A stretch of 64,000 nt of DNA, taken from positions 434,001 to 498,000 of the forward strand of contig WHUZ01000017.1 in the NCBI GenBank assembly GCA_015179045.1, given 5' to 3'. The notes below the pieces were generated by a model. It did no database searches and was not told where the DNA came from. It was given only the letters and a program-made list of their open reading frames with translations. This document shows positions 39,791 through 50,961 of this stretch, piece after piece. Positions within the stretch are counted from its first letter, which is position 1, and the number at the start of each line of letters is the position of its first letter. A program made the translations under genes and the position numbers. This stretch comes from Kalaharituber pfeilii (lineage: Eukaryota; Ascomycota; Pezizomycetes; Pezizales; Pezizaceae).

Positions 39791-41377
39791 TTAATTCTTC
39801 AGCGGGTGATCATTCTGTTCTTTCTCCTTCGCCTCCTTCTCTTTTCTCGCTTTCTCCTCTCTTTCCTTCGCATCCCTGGCCTCTTTCTCTTTTCTTGCCT
39901 TTTCTGCCCTCTCCCGCTTTTCCCTCTCCTCTTTCTCTCTCCTTTCTCTCTCCCTAACTTTCATCTCTACTACCCCATTCAATGCAACTACTAATCTTGT
40001 GCCCTCCCACACGCCTCCCTCCCCGACAAAATCTCCCACCACAACCCCAGAGCCCCCATCCCCTTTCTCAAGGTCATGTTCCCTCGCCAGATACTCTCCC
40101 ACAGCAGGATTCACCTTCTCTGCAATCCCTTCCGGCCAACACGTTACATTCCAAAAATTCGATGCAGACAAAAAGTTGATATAGACCGGCTTCACTTCCG
40201 TTGCAGAATGAGAATGCGTTACGGCACTAGCACGGGCAATGTGTTCTTTTACATACTTGATCTTGGTATCGATATTGGCTGGGGCAAGAACTTCGTAAAA
40301 GTCCTGGACAACGATGTTTCCCGAGCGTGTGGTGTGGTTGGGGGTATTGTCGGCCCACCGCTCGGCGTCAATGCCCCATCCTCTACCACTATTAAGTCCC
40401 TTCAGTTCCTCGGCGAGCTTGAATCTGCGCAATAAGACGCATTTACCACGAGCCTCGCCTAGCCTTGGCACGCGGCTGTCCGTGTACCATCTCCCCTCAT
40501 TTGGCTTGACCAGTTTATCATGGAGAAGCTTCGAGAACGCCTCATCGGTACAATTAATAGGTCCCTCACGTTTCAACGACACCATGACCGTTTCCCTCGG
40601 ATTCTGTTCCAAAAACTTGTATACTGCCGACAGCACCTTTGATAACCACTCCTTACCCCTTAAGGATACAGGGAATGCACCATGCACGAGCCACATATCC
40701 CCCGCACTTTGCTCAGGCTGTGCCCTGATGTCCAGGAAGCGAATCCCGTTCTGCAGTTGTGTCGGGACAGAGTGATGTTGACATCTCACGGAAGGTGCCG
40801 CAACATGGTATGTTGGAGCATTGTGACTTCCGGGGATAGAGAGTGCAGAGAGTGGCAACGAGTCAGGAAGGGAAGCTTGCCATTTGTCGAGCGGAGGTGT
40901 CGAGAAGAGGGTGAGGTGAAAATGGGAGATGTGCCAGACGGCACTGTAGGTGTGGGGTGGAGTGGGAGTGAGGCTGACAACCTGCCGAGCAAAGTCCTTC
41001 GAAAAGGGGTTTACTTCGACACGGAAGCGTGTAGTATCATCACCGCTACTGCAGGTGAAAGTCACACGCAGTATCTCGCCCCCTGTATTTGTCTCTGAAA
41101 GTTTGACCTCCGAGTTGAGAGTTTGAAATGGATTGATTTTGATACTGACATCCTGCGACTGGAAGGCTTGAGCGTTTTCGGCAAGTTTTGCATTTCCTGG
41201 GGTGGAACTGGGCAGGAGAGTGCTGATGGGTGTATTCTTGAGGGGCGTTTTATTCAAGAAGGTGGTGAAGTTTGTGAGTGGGGTTGACGGGAGTACGGGG
41301 ATGGGAAAGCGTTCGAGATGAGTGATGGTGAGAGGATGCGGAGATATGTTGCGGATGGTGAGGTTTGGTGGGAGCAT
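39791..41377 (-). CDS. PI-PLC X-domain phosphodiesterase
   Basis: A single-exon 528-residue protein of the PLC-like phosphodiesterase (TIM-barrel) superfamily, related to bacterial phosphatidylinositol-specific phospholipase C. An N-terminal beta-rich region of about 165 residues is followed by the catalytic domain starting near DKWQASLPDSLPLSALSIPG. The two catalytic histidines are visible in PGSHNAP (His185) and LVHGAF (His232). IRFLDIRAQ supplies the conserved Asp-Arg pair and MVSLKREG the strand with Lys. There is no secretion signal at the N-terminus and no calcium-binding or PH domain, unlike eukaryotic PLC-delta types, so a cytosolic role is likely. The last 55 residues are almost only Lys, Glu, Arg and Ala and should form a long charged helix. 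Substrate is not certain: phosphoinositides are the family default. Confidence 0.88.
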   Translation of the reverse strand: MLPPNLTIRNISPHPLTITHLERFPIPVLPSTPLTNFTTFLNKTPLKNTPISTLLPSSTPGNAKLAENAQAFQSQDVSIKINPFQTLNSEVKLSETNTGGEILRVTFTCSSGDDTTRFRVEVNPFSKDFARQVVSLTPTPPHTYSAVWHISHFHLTLFSTPPLDKWQASLPDSLPLSALSIPGSHNAPTYHVAAPSVRCQHHSVPTQLQNGIRFLDIRAQPEQSAGDMWLVHGAFPVSLRGKEWLSKVLSAVYKFLEQNPRETVMVSLKREGPINCTDEAFSKLLHDKLVKPNEGRWYTDSRVPRLGEARGKCVLLRRFKLAEELKGLNSGRGWGIDAERWADNTPNHTTRSGNIVVQDFYEVLAPANIDTKIKYVKEHIARASAVTHSHSATEVKPVYINFLSASNFWNVTCWPEGIAEKVNPAVGEYLAREHDLEKGDGGSGVVVGDFVGEGGVWEGTRLVVALNGVVEMKVRERERREKEEREKRERAEKARKEKEARDAKEREEKARKEKEAKEKEQNDHPLKN

Positions 41378-42715
41378 GGTTGAGTGACTGCAACTGGAAT
41401 AGGGTCAATTCGCGTACCGAACTTGCTCCTGCACCCCAGCGTTGTTGCTAACCTATTTTTGGTTCCTGTCCCGTTGAGGTTTAAACAAAGCGCGGCCGGA
41501 TCCAACAATCAAGAATTCCAGTACAAAAACGAGGCGAGATTCGTTCTTAAGATGTCTGCTTTCGCCTACGCAAGGTTCAGTATGGATGTAGGAGTAATTA
41601 CCAATTTGAGCTCCACTTGTTGGACCTCAGCTGGCTCGAGGCAAAGCAGCATAAACGGGCAGCGAAAGGGCGGAGTACAGCCGAGTACGGTAGCTCCATA
41701 AGCAGCTGACTCGTCAGCCCGCCGATCTTCTAAAATTCCCTCCAAGCCTAGCCTCTCCCCGCTTCCCCTGATGCTTCACTTGAGTACATACCAACATCTA
41801 TCGATAGCGCGATCAGATAGCAACTAGCAAGTACAGATTAGCTTGCTTCAGATCTCGCTACCCATCCTCCCTGGCGGCCGCCGATCTTGAGGTGAGCTGA
41901 AGCATCAAGCTAGACTGGATTTGGCTGGGATAGGTGCATAGTTAGGTCTCACAATGCATTGAGCCCAACAACCAATGACCAATGGACATGGTGGTTAAAT
42001 GATGAGCAGAGAAACTTTAACATGGATATGCAACATATTCTCCTCGAATACCTATGTAGGTAACGCGGAACTTGGTACATGAGATTTTTCCGCATTGTGG
42101 TGGGGTACGGTCCCTACGTGCATTCGTTCGCACTGTGATTTTTGGTTGGTGATACATACAGAAGTGAAACCCCGGCTGAGAAAAAGGAAACATATGGACG
42201 GAGGAAAAAAATGCAACCAAGACACAAATAAATGTTCATAAGTCATCAATCATTTAGGTAAAGGCTGAAAAAAAAGACGAGAGCTGAGAAGGAAAAGAAT
42301 CACAAGACACATTAAGTCAGAACACCTCCCTCCCGACCCAATTGAGATACCCAGAAATACTATCAAAAGGAAAATAGTTTAGAGCAGAGTTGACATGTCC
42401 GTAATGAAGGATGGGCTGAGTTGAGGTTGGATGTCTCAATCTCAGTTCGATTAGGATAGAATGATATTGTGAAATAGTCTTCCGATATTTAGTGGAGGTC
42501 GATTGGCTTCTGATAATGGTTTCTAGGATGTTTAGGGCGCTTCTGCCCTACGGAAGCCGAAGGTAAAGTCGTAATTATAGATCGTATGAAGTAGATGAGC
42601 GTTGATTGGATACCAAGTCTCGTCACAAACCTAGAACGCCCGCATACACTCCAGTTCCTCAAGCCCAGCTTCTTCCAATCACGTCGCAATGGTCTCATTG
42701 TCGAGCTCGCGAGTT
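41378..42715. other. Intergenic, no gene seen
   Basis: It lies between two minus-strand genes. The part next to 41378 should carry the phosphodiesterase promoter. I see no repeats or motifs of note. Confidence 0.6.
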
Positions 42716-43015
42716 TTAAAAGCCTCTTCCCTTCTCCTCCTTCACCAGACATCCCTCGAAGGAAGCAATGGTACCGCTCTGGTCCAAAGGTTCATATCCG
42801 GAGTTTCCAAGCTGCTTTTGCGCAGACCTCAACCAGGTCATAACGAACCCCACAACTGAAATCAGTCCACCGACAAGTACAAATACGCATGGAAGGGTGC
42901 CATAGAAGACATATGCCGTTGCGGAAAGCACAAGGAGGACTGGCGATGCGAGGAGGGTGCACGAAAGGACATAGAGGAGCGAGAGCGCTGGGTGGGGGGC
43001 GGTACTGTTGAGCAT
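42716..43015 (-). CDS. Small two-helix membrane protein, hypothetical
   Basis: A 99-residue protein from an ATG at 43015. Two strong hydrophobic segments (about 13-37 and 42-63) are separated by a short turn containing Tyr, Gly and Pro, giving a hairpin membrane topology. The remaining third is polar, with GYEPLDQSG. The C-terminus may continue through an intron (a GTGAAG donor lies near the stop), so the end is uncertain. I cannot name the family. Hairpin proteins of this size in fungi are often in the ER or on lipid droplets, but nothing in the sequence proves that. The upstream 3 kb is gene-free, so it has its own promoter. Confidence 0.55.
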   Translation of the reverse strand: MLNSTAPHPALSLLYVLSCTLLASPVLLVLSATAYVFYGTLPCVFVLVGGLISVVGFVMTWLRSAQKQLGNSGYEPLDQSGTIASFEGCLVKEEKGRGF

Positions 43016-45095
43016 GGCTGTTGAACTTCTATTGTGCGGCTTTTAGATTTCGATGCTTTGTCGAATTTTGCAGTGTATAACTATGGAAGTGAGACGACAG
43101 CAATTTCGAATGCTGATATGCACACAGTCTGGGGAATCAGCGGGGTATTAAATGTTAGGCAAGTTCATGGGCTGGAACTATTGCACGCGCACTTCACTAA
43201 ATTGAGGATCCACGTCCGAGAAGAGAAATATATCTGTGCGTCCTACCCGTCATGTCGAACTTTGGTGGTTGGATCCAACATGTGTGCAAAAGTGCATTGG
43301 TGTCGAATTACGGTAAGTAAGAACACAAGTAGCTCTAGGGGGGCGTCCGGGGGTGGGGGGTGAGGATTTGAGACTGGTCCGAGCCGGGGGGGAGGAGGTG
43401 ACAGTGTTTGGCGCAATTCTCTACTCATTGTTTTTTTCCTACACAAGGTTAATTTCCTTGTAGTTGCTGGTGAGCTGAAGCTGAGCTGAAACTGCATGAA
43501 AAAAGCCACAAAGTCCCGGTAAGAACAGATTGTCGAGTCGCAATTGGTACACATATTTCATTGCCATTGGGGTGCACCCCTAACTAGGTGCTCCTCCTCG
43601 CCTAAATAAGCGCGAAAAGCGATTCGGCATAGAAATACGAGATACCTGAATAATGCGAGAGAGCTTATCCGTCGAATAGGTATGCAGATAATGTTTCGGC
43701 CAGATATGTACCGGCATGTAGTACGGTAGTGGGAGGTTTGGTAGGAGGGGGAGGGTTTCGAGCACAATGTACTCTGTACATGCAAATGTCACCATCGTTC
43801 TAATTTCATGCACCCATTCATACATACATACAGGCTTGTTCGTTACGAACACATGGTGTGGTGTGGTAGATCAAGGGAGGATGGGTAAGCAGGGCCAGGT
43901 TCTATGTCTTCCTTCGTCTTTGTAAATATTTCTGAATAGAGAACCTCCAGATACTACAGTCCACACAGACCCAATATCTCTGCAGAGTTATTTTTTCACT
44001 CTGCATTCCGCGACTCATTACTCTTCATCCTTTATGTATGGGATCGCAGCCAGAGCCTGGGGGAATACGGGAAATGCAGTGTGACTTCCGGCTCGAGACT
44101 AGATTTGTGACAACTTTTTCTGCTACAGTAAGCTTATCCGTGCATATGCAACATTGAGCACGTGAGCGCCGGGTTACAGGTATCTTAAAAACCCCAATAA
44201 GGTATCATATACTTTGCTGGGTTTACTGCAACCGAGGATTGAAAGAATCATTGCGTTGGTTCATATGAGACAACCCGTGGGGTCCTTCTCTTCTTTTTTT
44301 TTTTTTTTTTTTTTTTTTTTTCGTGTGTGTTCTTTCAGTATCATGTTTTTGAAAAGCTCTTTTTGTATTGTATTACATGCTCTGGCTGGCTTAACACGGG
44401 TTCAGAAAGGGGAAGGAGCTTCCATTTTTGTTTTTTTGATCCTTTTTTTCTCTGAAATGCATAGGTATTGTCAAGATACATAAGTTGTATGGAAATTGCC
44501 GGTTTCAGAAAAAATCCGCTGTTTTTTGTTTTTTAATTGGTTTGAGTGATTCAAGTACTGTAAGTACAGTACCTAATGCAGACTGGGGGGCTTGGCTGGG
44601 GCGGAAATGGGCTGAGAAAGCTTATCAGGGAACGGTGGCGACAGGCAGCAGGTGCTGTTCAGAAGGCAGCAAGAAGGCGGTGAGAGAGGGAGAGGGGGGG
44701 CAAAGGATGACAGCGCAGAGCACTCCGTGAGTTGAGGGGTAACGTGGAAGAAAGATTGATCCCTGTGTATTTGCGGCTGATAAATGGGGGTGTCAATACT
44801 ATACTGTAGTACCAGGACTGGACAGCGAGATATCTTCTGTATCATGATACGTAATAGAGTAAAGTAAGTGTGAGTGTGTTTGTATGAGTGCAGATATTAT
44901 CAGATATCATGGCGCTTTCTAAAGGAGGGGAAGGTTGGTTAAGTGATTTGTAGATTATGTATATATGGAGAGTGGAGGGCAGGTAGTGAGACTGTGGAGG
45001 ATCCTTTGTTCCTGGTGCGAACCATTTCGGCGCAAGAATATGCAGCCAGAAGAGGGGTGCTTACAAAAATGAAGTACTGTACATAGGTCAGAAAA

Positions 45096-45135
<40 letters not shown>

Positions 45136-45352
45136 TTGCTCGGTAATCTAATGCAGAACGCAAAAATTGTTTGGGAAATTGAGATTTTCGTTGAGAAGAT
45201 GTCACGTGCAGGGGAAAAAAAAAAAAAATAGAAAAAATAGTATGTTGCGGGTTGGGGCGCTTGAGAATACATCGATGTTGAGTGTTTGTTGCTCTTGTAT
45301 CCCAAGTGTTTTGCTACCATGTGTTTCCCTCCGTCCATTTGAGTGGTGAAGA
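43016..45352. other. Intergenic with G-rich and poly-T tracts
   Basis: G-rich clusters lie at 43337-43397, with several runs of four or more G. Long T runs lie at 44297-44321 and 45100-45134, the latter directly after eight A. No gene is seen. Confidence 0.55.
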
Positions 45353-45442
45353 TGCAAGTACTTGGAACTAGTCTGCTATTAGTCTCGTAACCAGACACTG
45401 ACTAAGCGGACTTTTACGAGACTAGTCTGCTATGTACTTGCA
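45353..45442. repeat. Compound inverted and direct repeat, 90 bp
   Basis: The outer ends TGCAAGTA (45353-45360) and TACTTGCA (45435-45442) are inverted repeats. Inside, TAGTCTCGTAA (45380-45390) pairs with TTACGAGACTA (45414-45424). The 13-mer ACTAGTCTGCTAT also occurs twice in direct orientation (45367-45379 and 45421-45433). The whole could fold as a hairpin. It may be a very small MITE, a rearranged terminal repeat or a protein-binding array. Confidence 0.65.
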
Positions 45443-45671
45443 CTGGAGTGTAGAGGGTGCAATGGGCTTACCGATTACCTATCCCGAAGAGGCAATGCCT
45501 AAAAAGAGCGCAGGATCTAGGGAGGTAAACTAGTGCGATTTTAGGAAGTTATGAGGGGTATATAGGGCGACTAAATGGTTTTCCTGATTGGGAAAGCCAT
45601 ATAATTAGAGGCAAAGGGGGTATTTAGGAGGTTTACTGTGGGAAACAAGCGAGAGGAAGGACATAAGAAGA

Positions 45672-45685
45672 CGAGAGAGAGAGAG

Positions 45686-45737
<52 letters not shown>
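45672..45737. repeat. GA dinucleotide microsatellite
   Basis: An almost continuous run of GA units with a few interruptions, about 65 bp long. No gene lies near it. Confidence 0.9.
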
Positions 45738-45740
<3 letters not shown>

Positions 45741-48700
45741 AGTACAGTAAACCTATATCCCAGGAAACACTTGCTCTTGAGTGAGAATCTTATATCATGA
45801 GACACTAATTCTCACACGACTTGGCAAGGCAGAGTGTCTTGTTCTCCCATTGATGAATGGCTAGCAGCGATTCCTTTGCGTGGCCATTAACCTTCTCCTC
45901 CAGCGTCTTTAACGGTGTCCCACCAAGGGCCACAGGGCAAACCGAAATTCTAAAATTGGAAAATGGAGGAGCTGTAGGAATAGAGTGAAGAGTACTCTTA
46001 TGGTATCATATACCTTACTTGCCCTCTTTTTCAATTCACTGACCTACGTATACGAATGACACCTGCAAAAAGACCGCAGTCTGTTCTCAGGCAATTCAAT
46101 AAGCGCACGCTTGTACAGCCGGCAATTCTAGTGGCTGCTCTAGCCTCGTCCCCAGTGGCTGCTTCACCACCATCCCTGTAACTTTCCAAAGCCAAGCCAG
46201 ATCCCCCCCGTTATTCATGCGTTGTTTGCGCTGGACAAAGTTCGATTTGGCCCAATTCCAGATCGGTGAGCGAGATGGGGATGTAGGGGAGGACCGGGGT
46301 GGAGAGAAAGATACTGTATAGCTGATGGGATGGCAGCATTGGACGATATGATCGGCCGCTTGCGAAACAGGTAGACTGATCAAGTGATTAAGGCTAGAAG
46401 TGTTATCGGTCCAGAGCGTTCGATGGCTACAGAGTAAAACACTTTAGCACTTAGTTCCTTCTAATGCCGTTTCAATGACTATGGGGTAATTGCGAACCCT
46501 GCTTGGAGAAATCTAGGGTGTTCGCAGGGCGCATAGTGGCCAAATACCGCAGTGGGAGGCCACCGGGCGGGCAGTGACGTGGCTTGACCGGCCCTTGTCA
46601 TGGAAAAGAACCCTTTCTTTCCCTTCAAATCCCCCCGGCCGCTACAACGATTGATGGGACTAAAGACTGCGTTAAATGGTGAATGGCTGGGCGGGACCGT
46701 GCTCAGATGAGGTCGGGGATAAATGCCAGGGAACAAACGTTCGCAAGCAATGGGTAAACCTGGGGAGAAGGGAGGGAAGTGCCTGTCACTGCGTTCTATG
46801 GGCTTTAAACGGCATTCCTTCTCGGCAGTGGAATTGTGCTTGGCAGTTCAGCAAGGAAGAAAAGAAAGCAGGACTGCACCGGCTGAATTGGCCTTAAGCT
46901 TCGGTGCGGACTCCACCAGTAAGCAACAAGCCGTCTCAGCGGGACAATTCCGGACGCTTGAGTGATCATGGCAAACGAGATGCCCGGGAGCAAACACGTT
47001 AGTGGAGGGTCAGGCGCAACAATCCTGCTTGTATAGCCGGGATCTGCGAAACGATATCGATGCCAACGCATCTGTTATCGGTAGATCCGCTTACACATAT
47101 GTAGTTGGCATCATCGAAGTTTCATCGCTTCTTTACTGTTTCTTTTGATTTTAGATTGGATCATTTCAAAGGCAGCCGTGCTCTTGTGTTGTGCTTGAGG
47201 GCTGTGGCTTGAGTTCACTCTACCACCCCTTACAGCCATAATGTGCTGGCTGTGATATGACTCTTAGTTCACTGGAACCCCTCTAAAGCTTGTTTCTTAC
47301 GAATTCATGGCTCCATATACCCTCTCCCTCTGCTCTCATCATGTTACCTATATATCCCCACCTTCCACTGCGTTTGATGCCTTGTGCTCTTGGTTACGTC
47401 GATGTCCTCAGACGTTTCAAGATCTCAGCTGGTGCATGTAATATGTGCGCTTATATTGCGTTTCTGCGTCTGCCTTTCCACCTAGGCAGAGAGAACCGCC
47501 GCAATCGGAATATTGACCGCTAAGCTGAACAGGGCTTTAATGGAGATGAAGTTGCATTGAACCTTACTCATCATCCTCGCAGACCATTGATGAAGTTAAG
47601 TATGTTGTTTTATTGGTTGAGGGGTTTGGAAACATATCCCGTGACAAATATACCGTTGTTACCACACAACGGGAACGAGGCTACCACAAAGCAGGGCTAG
47701 CCTGGGCAAGAGTCATTCGGTAAACACTGCCCGCGATTCGGTTCAAGCTGTCGAATTGTTATCGGGAAATATTGGACCAAACGACTTCTCTGCCCCATTT
47801 CCAATTTTGCAAAAAGTCGCCTAGTTCCTTCGTTCGTTCGGCGTTTTTGGGGCGAGGCAACTAACCATTCCCAGTCATCCTGTAGGAATCCAGTTCCCTG
47901 TAGGCCATGGTGTTATGCATCAATGGAGCATCATCGTTCAATTACAGATTTGAATTACTGGGCATCCGGTTGGGCTTAAGCTCAGGACTGCATAAAGGTT
48001 TCATAGCACTCAGTTCCATAGGGCAACCATGCGAAGCTGACATTGTGCGCTGGTGTTGGAATTTCCTGGTTGGGAACAACCAATTCCAAAGTAGTAAGAA
48101 CGCAAACAGCCAAAATAGAACCTTCAGGGTTCTGTTCGTTGTACCACATAATCCTTCTATCCTTAACGGAGAAGCTTTCAACCCCAGAATGCCCTTTTCG
48201 CCTTACCCTCATTGACAATTGGTATTTGCATGGTCTATGCCAACAACGGGCCGCCACGTCAACAACTGTATTCGGATTTGTGAAAGGCTATGTTAATTCG
48301 GACTTCGGGACGCCGCCTGAGGTTGCTGGCTATGTACCTTACAGCAACCTGGGTAAGGTTCTCAGTGGGTACGCTATTGGCTTTCAGTTATACCTGGCAC
48401 AGGTGTTTGGTGGTTATAGCAATACTGGCAATGATGCAGCTGGGCCTTAGGCTCCGTTTTTATCCTGTTTGCAATAGTAGCATAAGTCAGGATCTATGAA
48501 TTCGGACCGTTGGTATCATTCATTTGCAATTCTCCGCCGCCAATTAATGCTGCGCTGTTGCTGGTACTGCTGGGCGACGTGCACAACGTACTCTCGACTT
48601 TGAAGGCGAGGGCACCAGAAGTAAGCAGAGCAGCCTAGAGTATCACATTGATTAGCTGGGCCTGGGGCATGACCCTGGTCAGGCTGGACTGGTATGGTTT

Positions 48701-49721
48701 GAGGGGGAAGCCGGAGAAGGGCCGAAGCAAGCAGGCGCCAGTGCTGGGACTGGGACTGGCAATTGTTCACAATTTGTTCAAACCTTACCATAAGCTACAT
48801 ACTTGGCCTGATGTACGGCATTGGGGAATGGGATAAACGGTAGTGGAGCAGGAAGCAGCAAGAAGCAGCAGGTTAATTGCTTTTACCTGCACTTGGGGGT
48901 CTAGGGGTGGCTTTACATTTCTCTGCCACTGTAGCTGCAGCGCCATACCTGCTGGCACGCCATGCCCTAATATCTATCCATCCACCTGTAGTTCATTTTT
49001 TCCTTTTACCCTACTTTACTTTTTATTTTGTCTGGTTCTTTTGTTTTTCTGCCTGCCGTTCGAGGTGGGGCCATTCATATTTGCGAATCGTGAAATTGGA
49101 GCTGTCCCGGCTTTCGGGATATTTATACACAAGCGCACGGCCCCGTGGCAGACGCCTTCCGCACTGCTTGTTGCTTAGCAGCAACCACTACCAGCAACCC
49201 CCAGCCGTCGATATACAGAACTGTGTGCTACGGTACAGCGTCAATCACAAGCGCGAGCAAGCTATTGACGACAGCCCAGAAGCGAAGAGAGAGCAAGCAG
49301 GCAGACAAGGGATTGAGCTATTTCCGAGGAGTGAAAGAGCAGCCAAGGGACAGTAAAAGCTTTTGCTCTGGACGGAGGATCAGTAGCGCACTGTGATACG
49401 ACATATTTACTGGGCGGGCACGTGTCTCCCATCCCATTCGGAGAGAAAGACAGGACGAGCGAGCGAAGACGAGGAACGGAAGCGTGCTGGCGACAGGGCT
49501 GGCGACAGGACTGGAATCCGCAAAGCAAGAAAGGCAGCAGCGGGCAGCAGCGAGCAGCAGTACGTCTAGCACTGCAAGAACAGGCAAGCCAGAGACAGGT
49601 CCGACGTCAAGCGCAGCCCGCCTGGAGAGGCAGGTAACGTACGTACAATCCTTACTTCTTACATCCACATCCACCCATCCGTCCGCCCGTCTCTCCCTCC
49701 CTTCTCCCTTCTCCCTCCTGC

Positions 49722-49775
49722 CTCCCTCCTCCCTCCTCCCTCCTCCCTCCTCCCTCCTCCCTCCTCCCTCCTCCC
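49722..49775 (+). repeat. CTCCCTC heptanucleotide repeat
   Basis: About seven to eight perfect seven-base units on the plus strand, in the pyrimidine-rich leader about 1.2 kb before the glutamine-rich gene. Long open frames over it are low-complexity artefacts. Confidence 0.9.
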
Positions 49776-50286
49776 TTGCGCCTTCGCTCCCTTCCTTCTC
49801 CGTTCCTCCGTCCCTCACCAGGCCTCCTCCAATATCACCCAGTTCCGTCCTCCTGTTTCCTATTCTCCTGCTTCCCTCCCTGTACCCTCCCGCTCCCTTC
49901 TTCTTGCTCCCCCCCGCTCTCCCCAGACTGCCCAAACCCCGGCACGCTCCCCTTGCTTGCACACCTTCGTTCTTCTCCCTCCCTGCCCTCACTGGCTTTT
50001 TGCTGCCTGCCAGTCTACCAGCCAGTGAGCCCAGTCCCGTTCAGTGCTAGCTCGCCTGCGGCGACTTTCTATTCCTGTCTCCTTCCAAAGCAAAACCACC
50101 TTAGTACCTACTACTATTTCCCTTTACCTTTCTCTCTCCCTTCTCGCTCCCCAGCTAAAATCTTTACTGCCGTTGGAAGGCGCCTGCCTAGTGTTTTGGC
50201 ACCCAAACAAGGAACCAAGTTACGAAGAGATCTTCGCTTTTATTCGCAAGGAAATACAGCAGCGACAAAAAAAAAAAAAAAAAATA

Positions 50287-50321
50287 ATAAAATAAAATAA
50301 AATAAAATAAAATAAAATAAA
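50287..50321. repeat. AAAAT pentanucleotide repeat
   Basis: About seven units of AAAAT follow an A run in the leader region of the glutamine-rich gene. Confidence 0.85.
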
Positions 50322-50961
50322 TTCGCATCTGCCAATCCCTCCGCCCCCCCGACCAGACAGTTTCTGTTTTGTTCGTACGCCAAGTCGTCATCGGGTGCTC
50401 TGACATCTAAGCCCTGGCACACAGCTTCGTCGTAACAGAAGAAAAGACAAGACATCCCGGAAAAGAAAGGGAACTACAAGACGAAGGGCAAAGAAAAATT
50501 AATTTAACGAGAAAAATTAATTTAACGGGAAAAAAAAAAAAAAGAAAAACGGTTATCGGCCGCTTTTGCTTTTATCGATCACCCCTCCCACAAATTCCCC
50601 CCCATCCCCCCTTTAAACATTCTCCTCTAATCCACCGACTACCACTGATACTCGCACCCCTCCACACACACGCACGGAACCACTCTCCCCACCACCCCAC
50701 TAGCCTCGCTCTCACTTGTGTCGGTTTTGCACGAAAATCTGTATTTAGCCCGCATATCCGAAACTTTTATCCCCGCATAAAAGACTTGCTCTCTCTGATT
50801 CACTTGGGACTTATCCTCTCTTCCTTCCTTGCCGTCGTCGTCTAGCCTATCACACCCCGTCACAACAATCATTCTGACTCTTAAGTCTCAACAAAACAAC
50901 ATATTTCACCGTCAATTTTTCTTTGCATTGGCCTAGGATAGGCACTGGTAGCGAAATAACC

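Larger units (their letters stand above)
45443..50961. other. Intergenic and leader of the glutamine-rich gene
   Basis: No gene is recognisable. Between 45840 and 48500 the sequence is unique with only short open frames. From about 48840 to 50961 the sense strand becomes C/T-rich, with a heptanucleotide repeat and an AAAAT repeat listed separately. This resembles the long leaders before the other genes of the window. Confidence 0.5.

Noticed and set aside
49318..50300. Open frames of 174-224 codons on both strands
   Set aside because: They read through the CTCCCTC heptamer repeat as Ser/Pro/Leu or Arg/Glu/Gly strings, with no domain and no consistent start.
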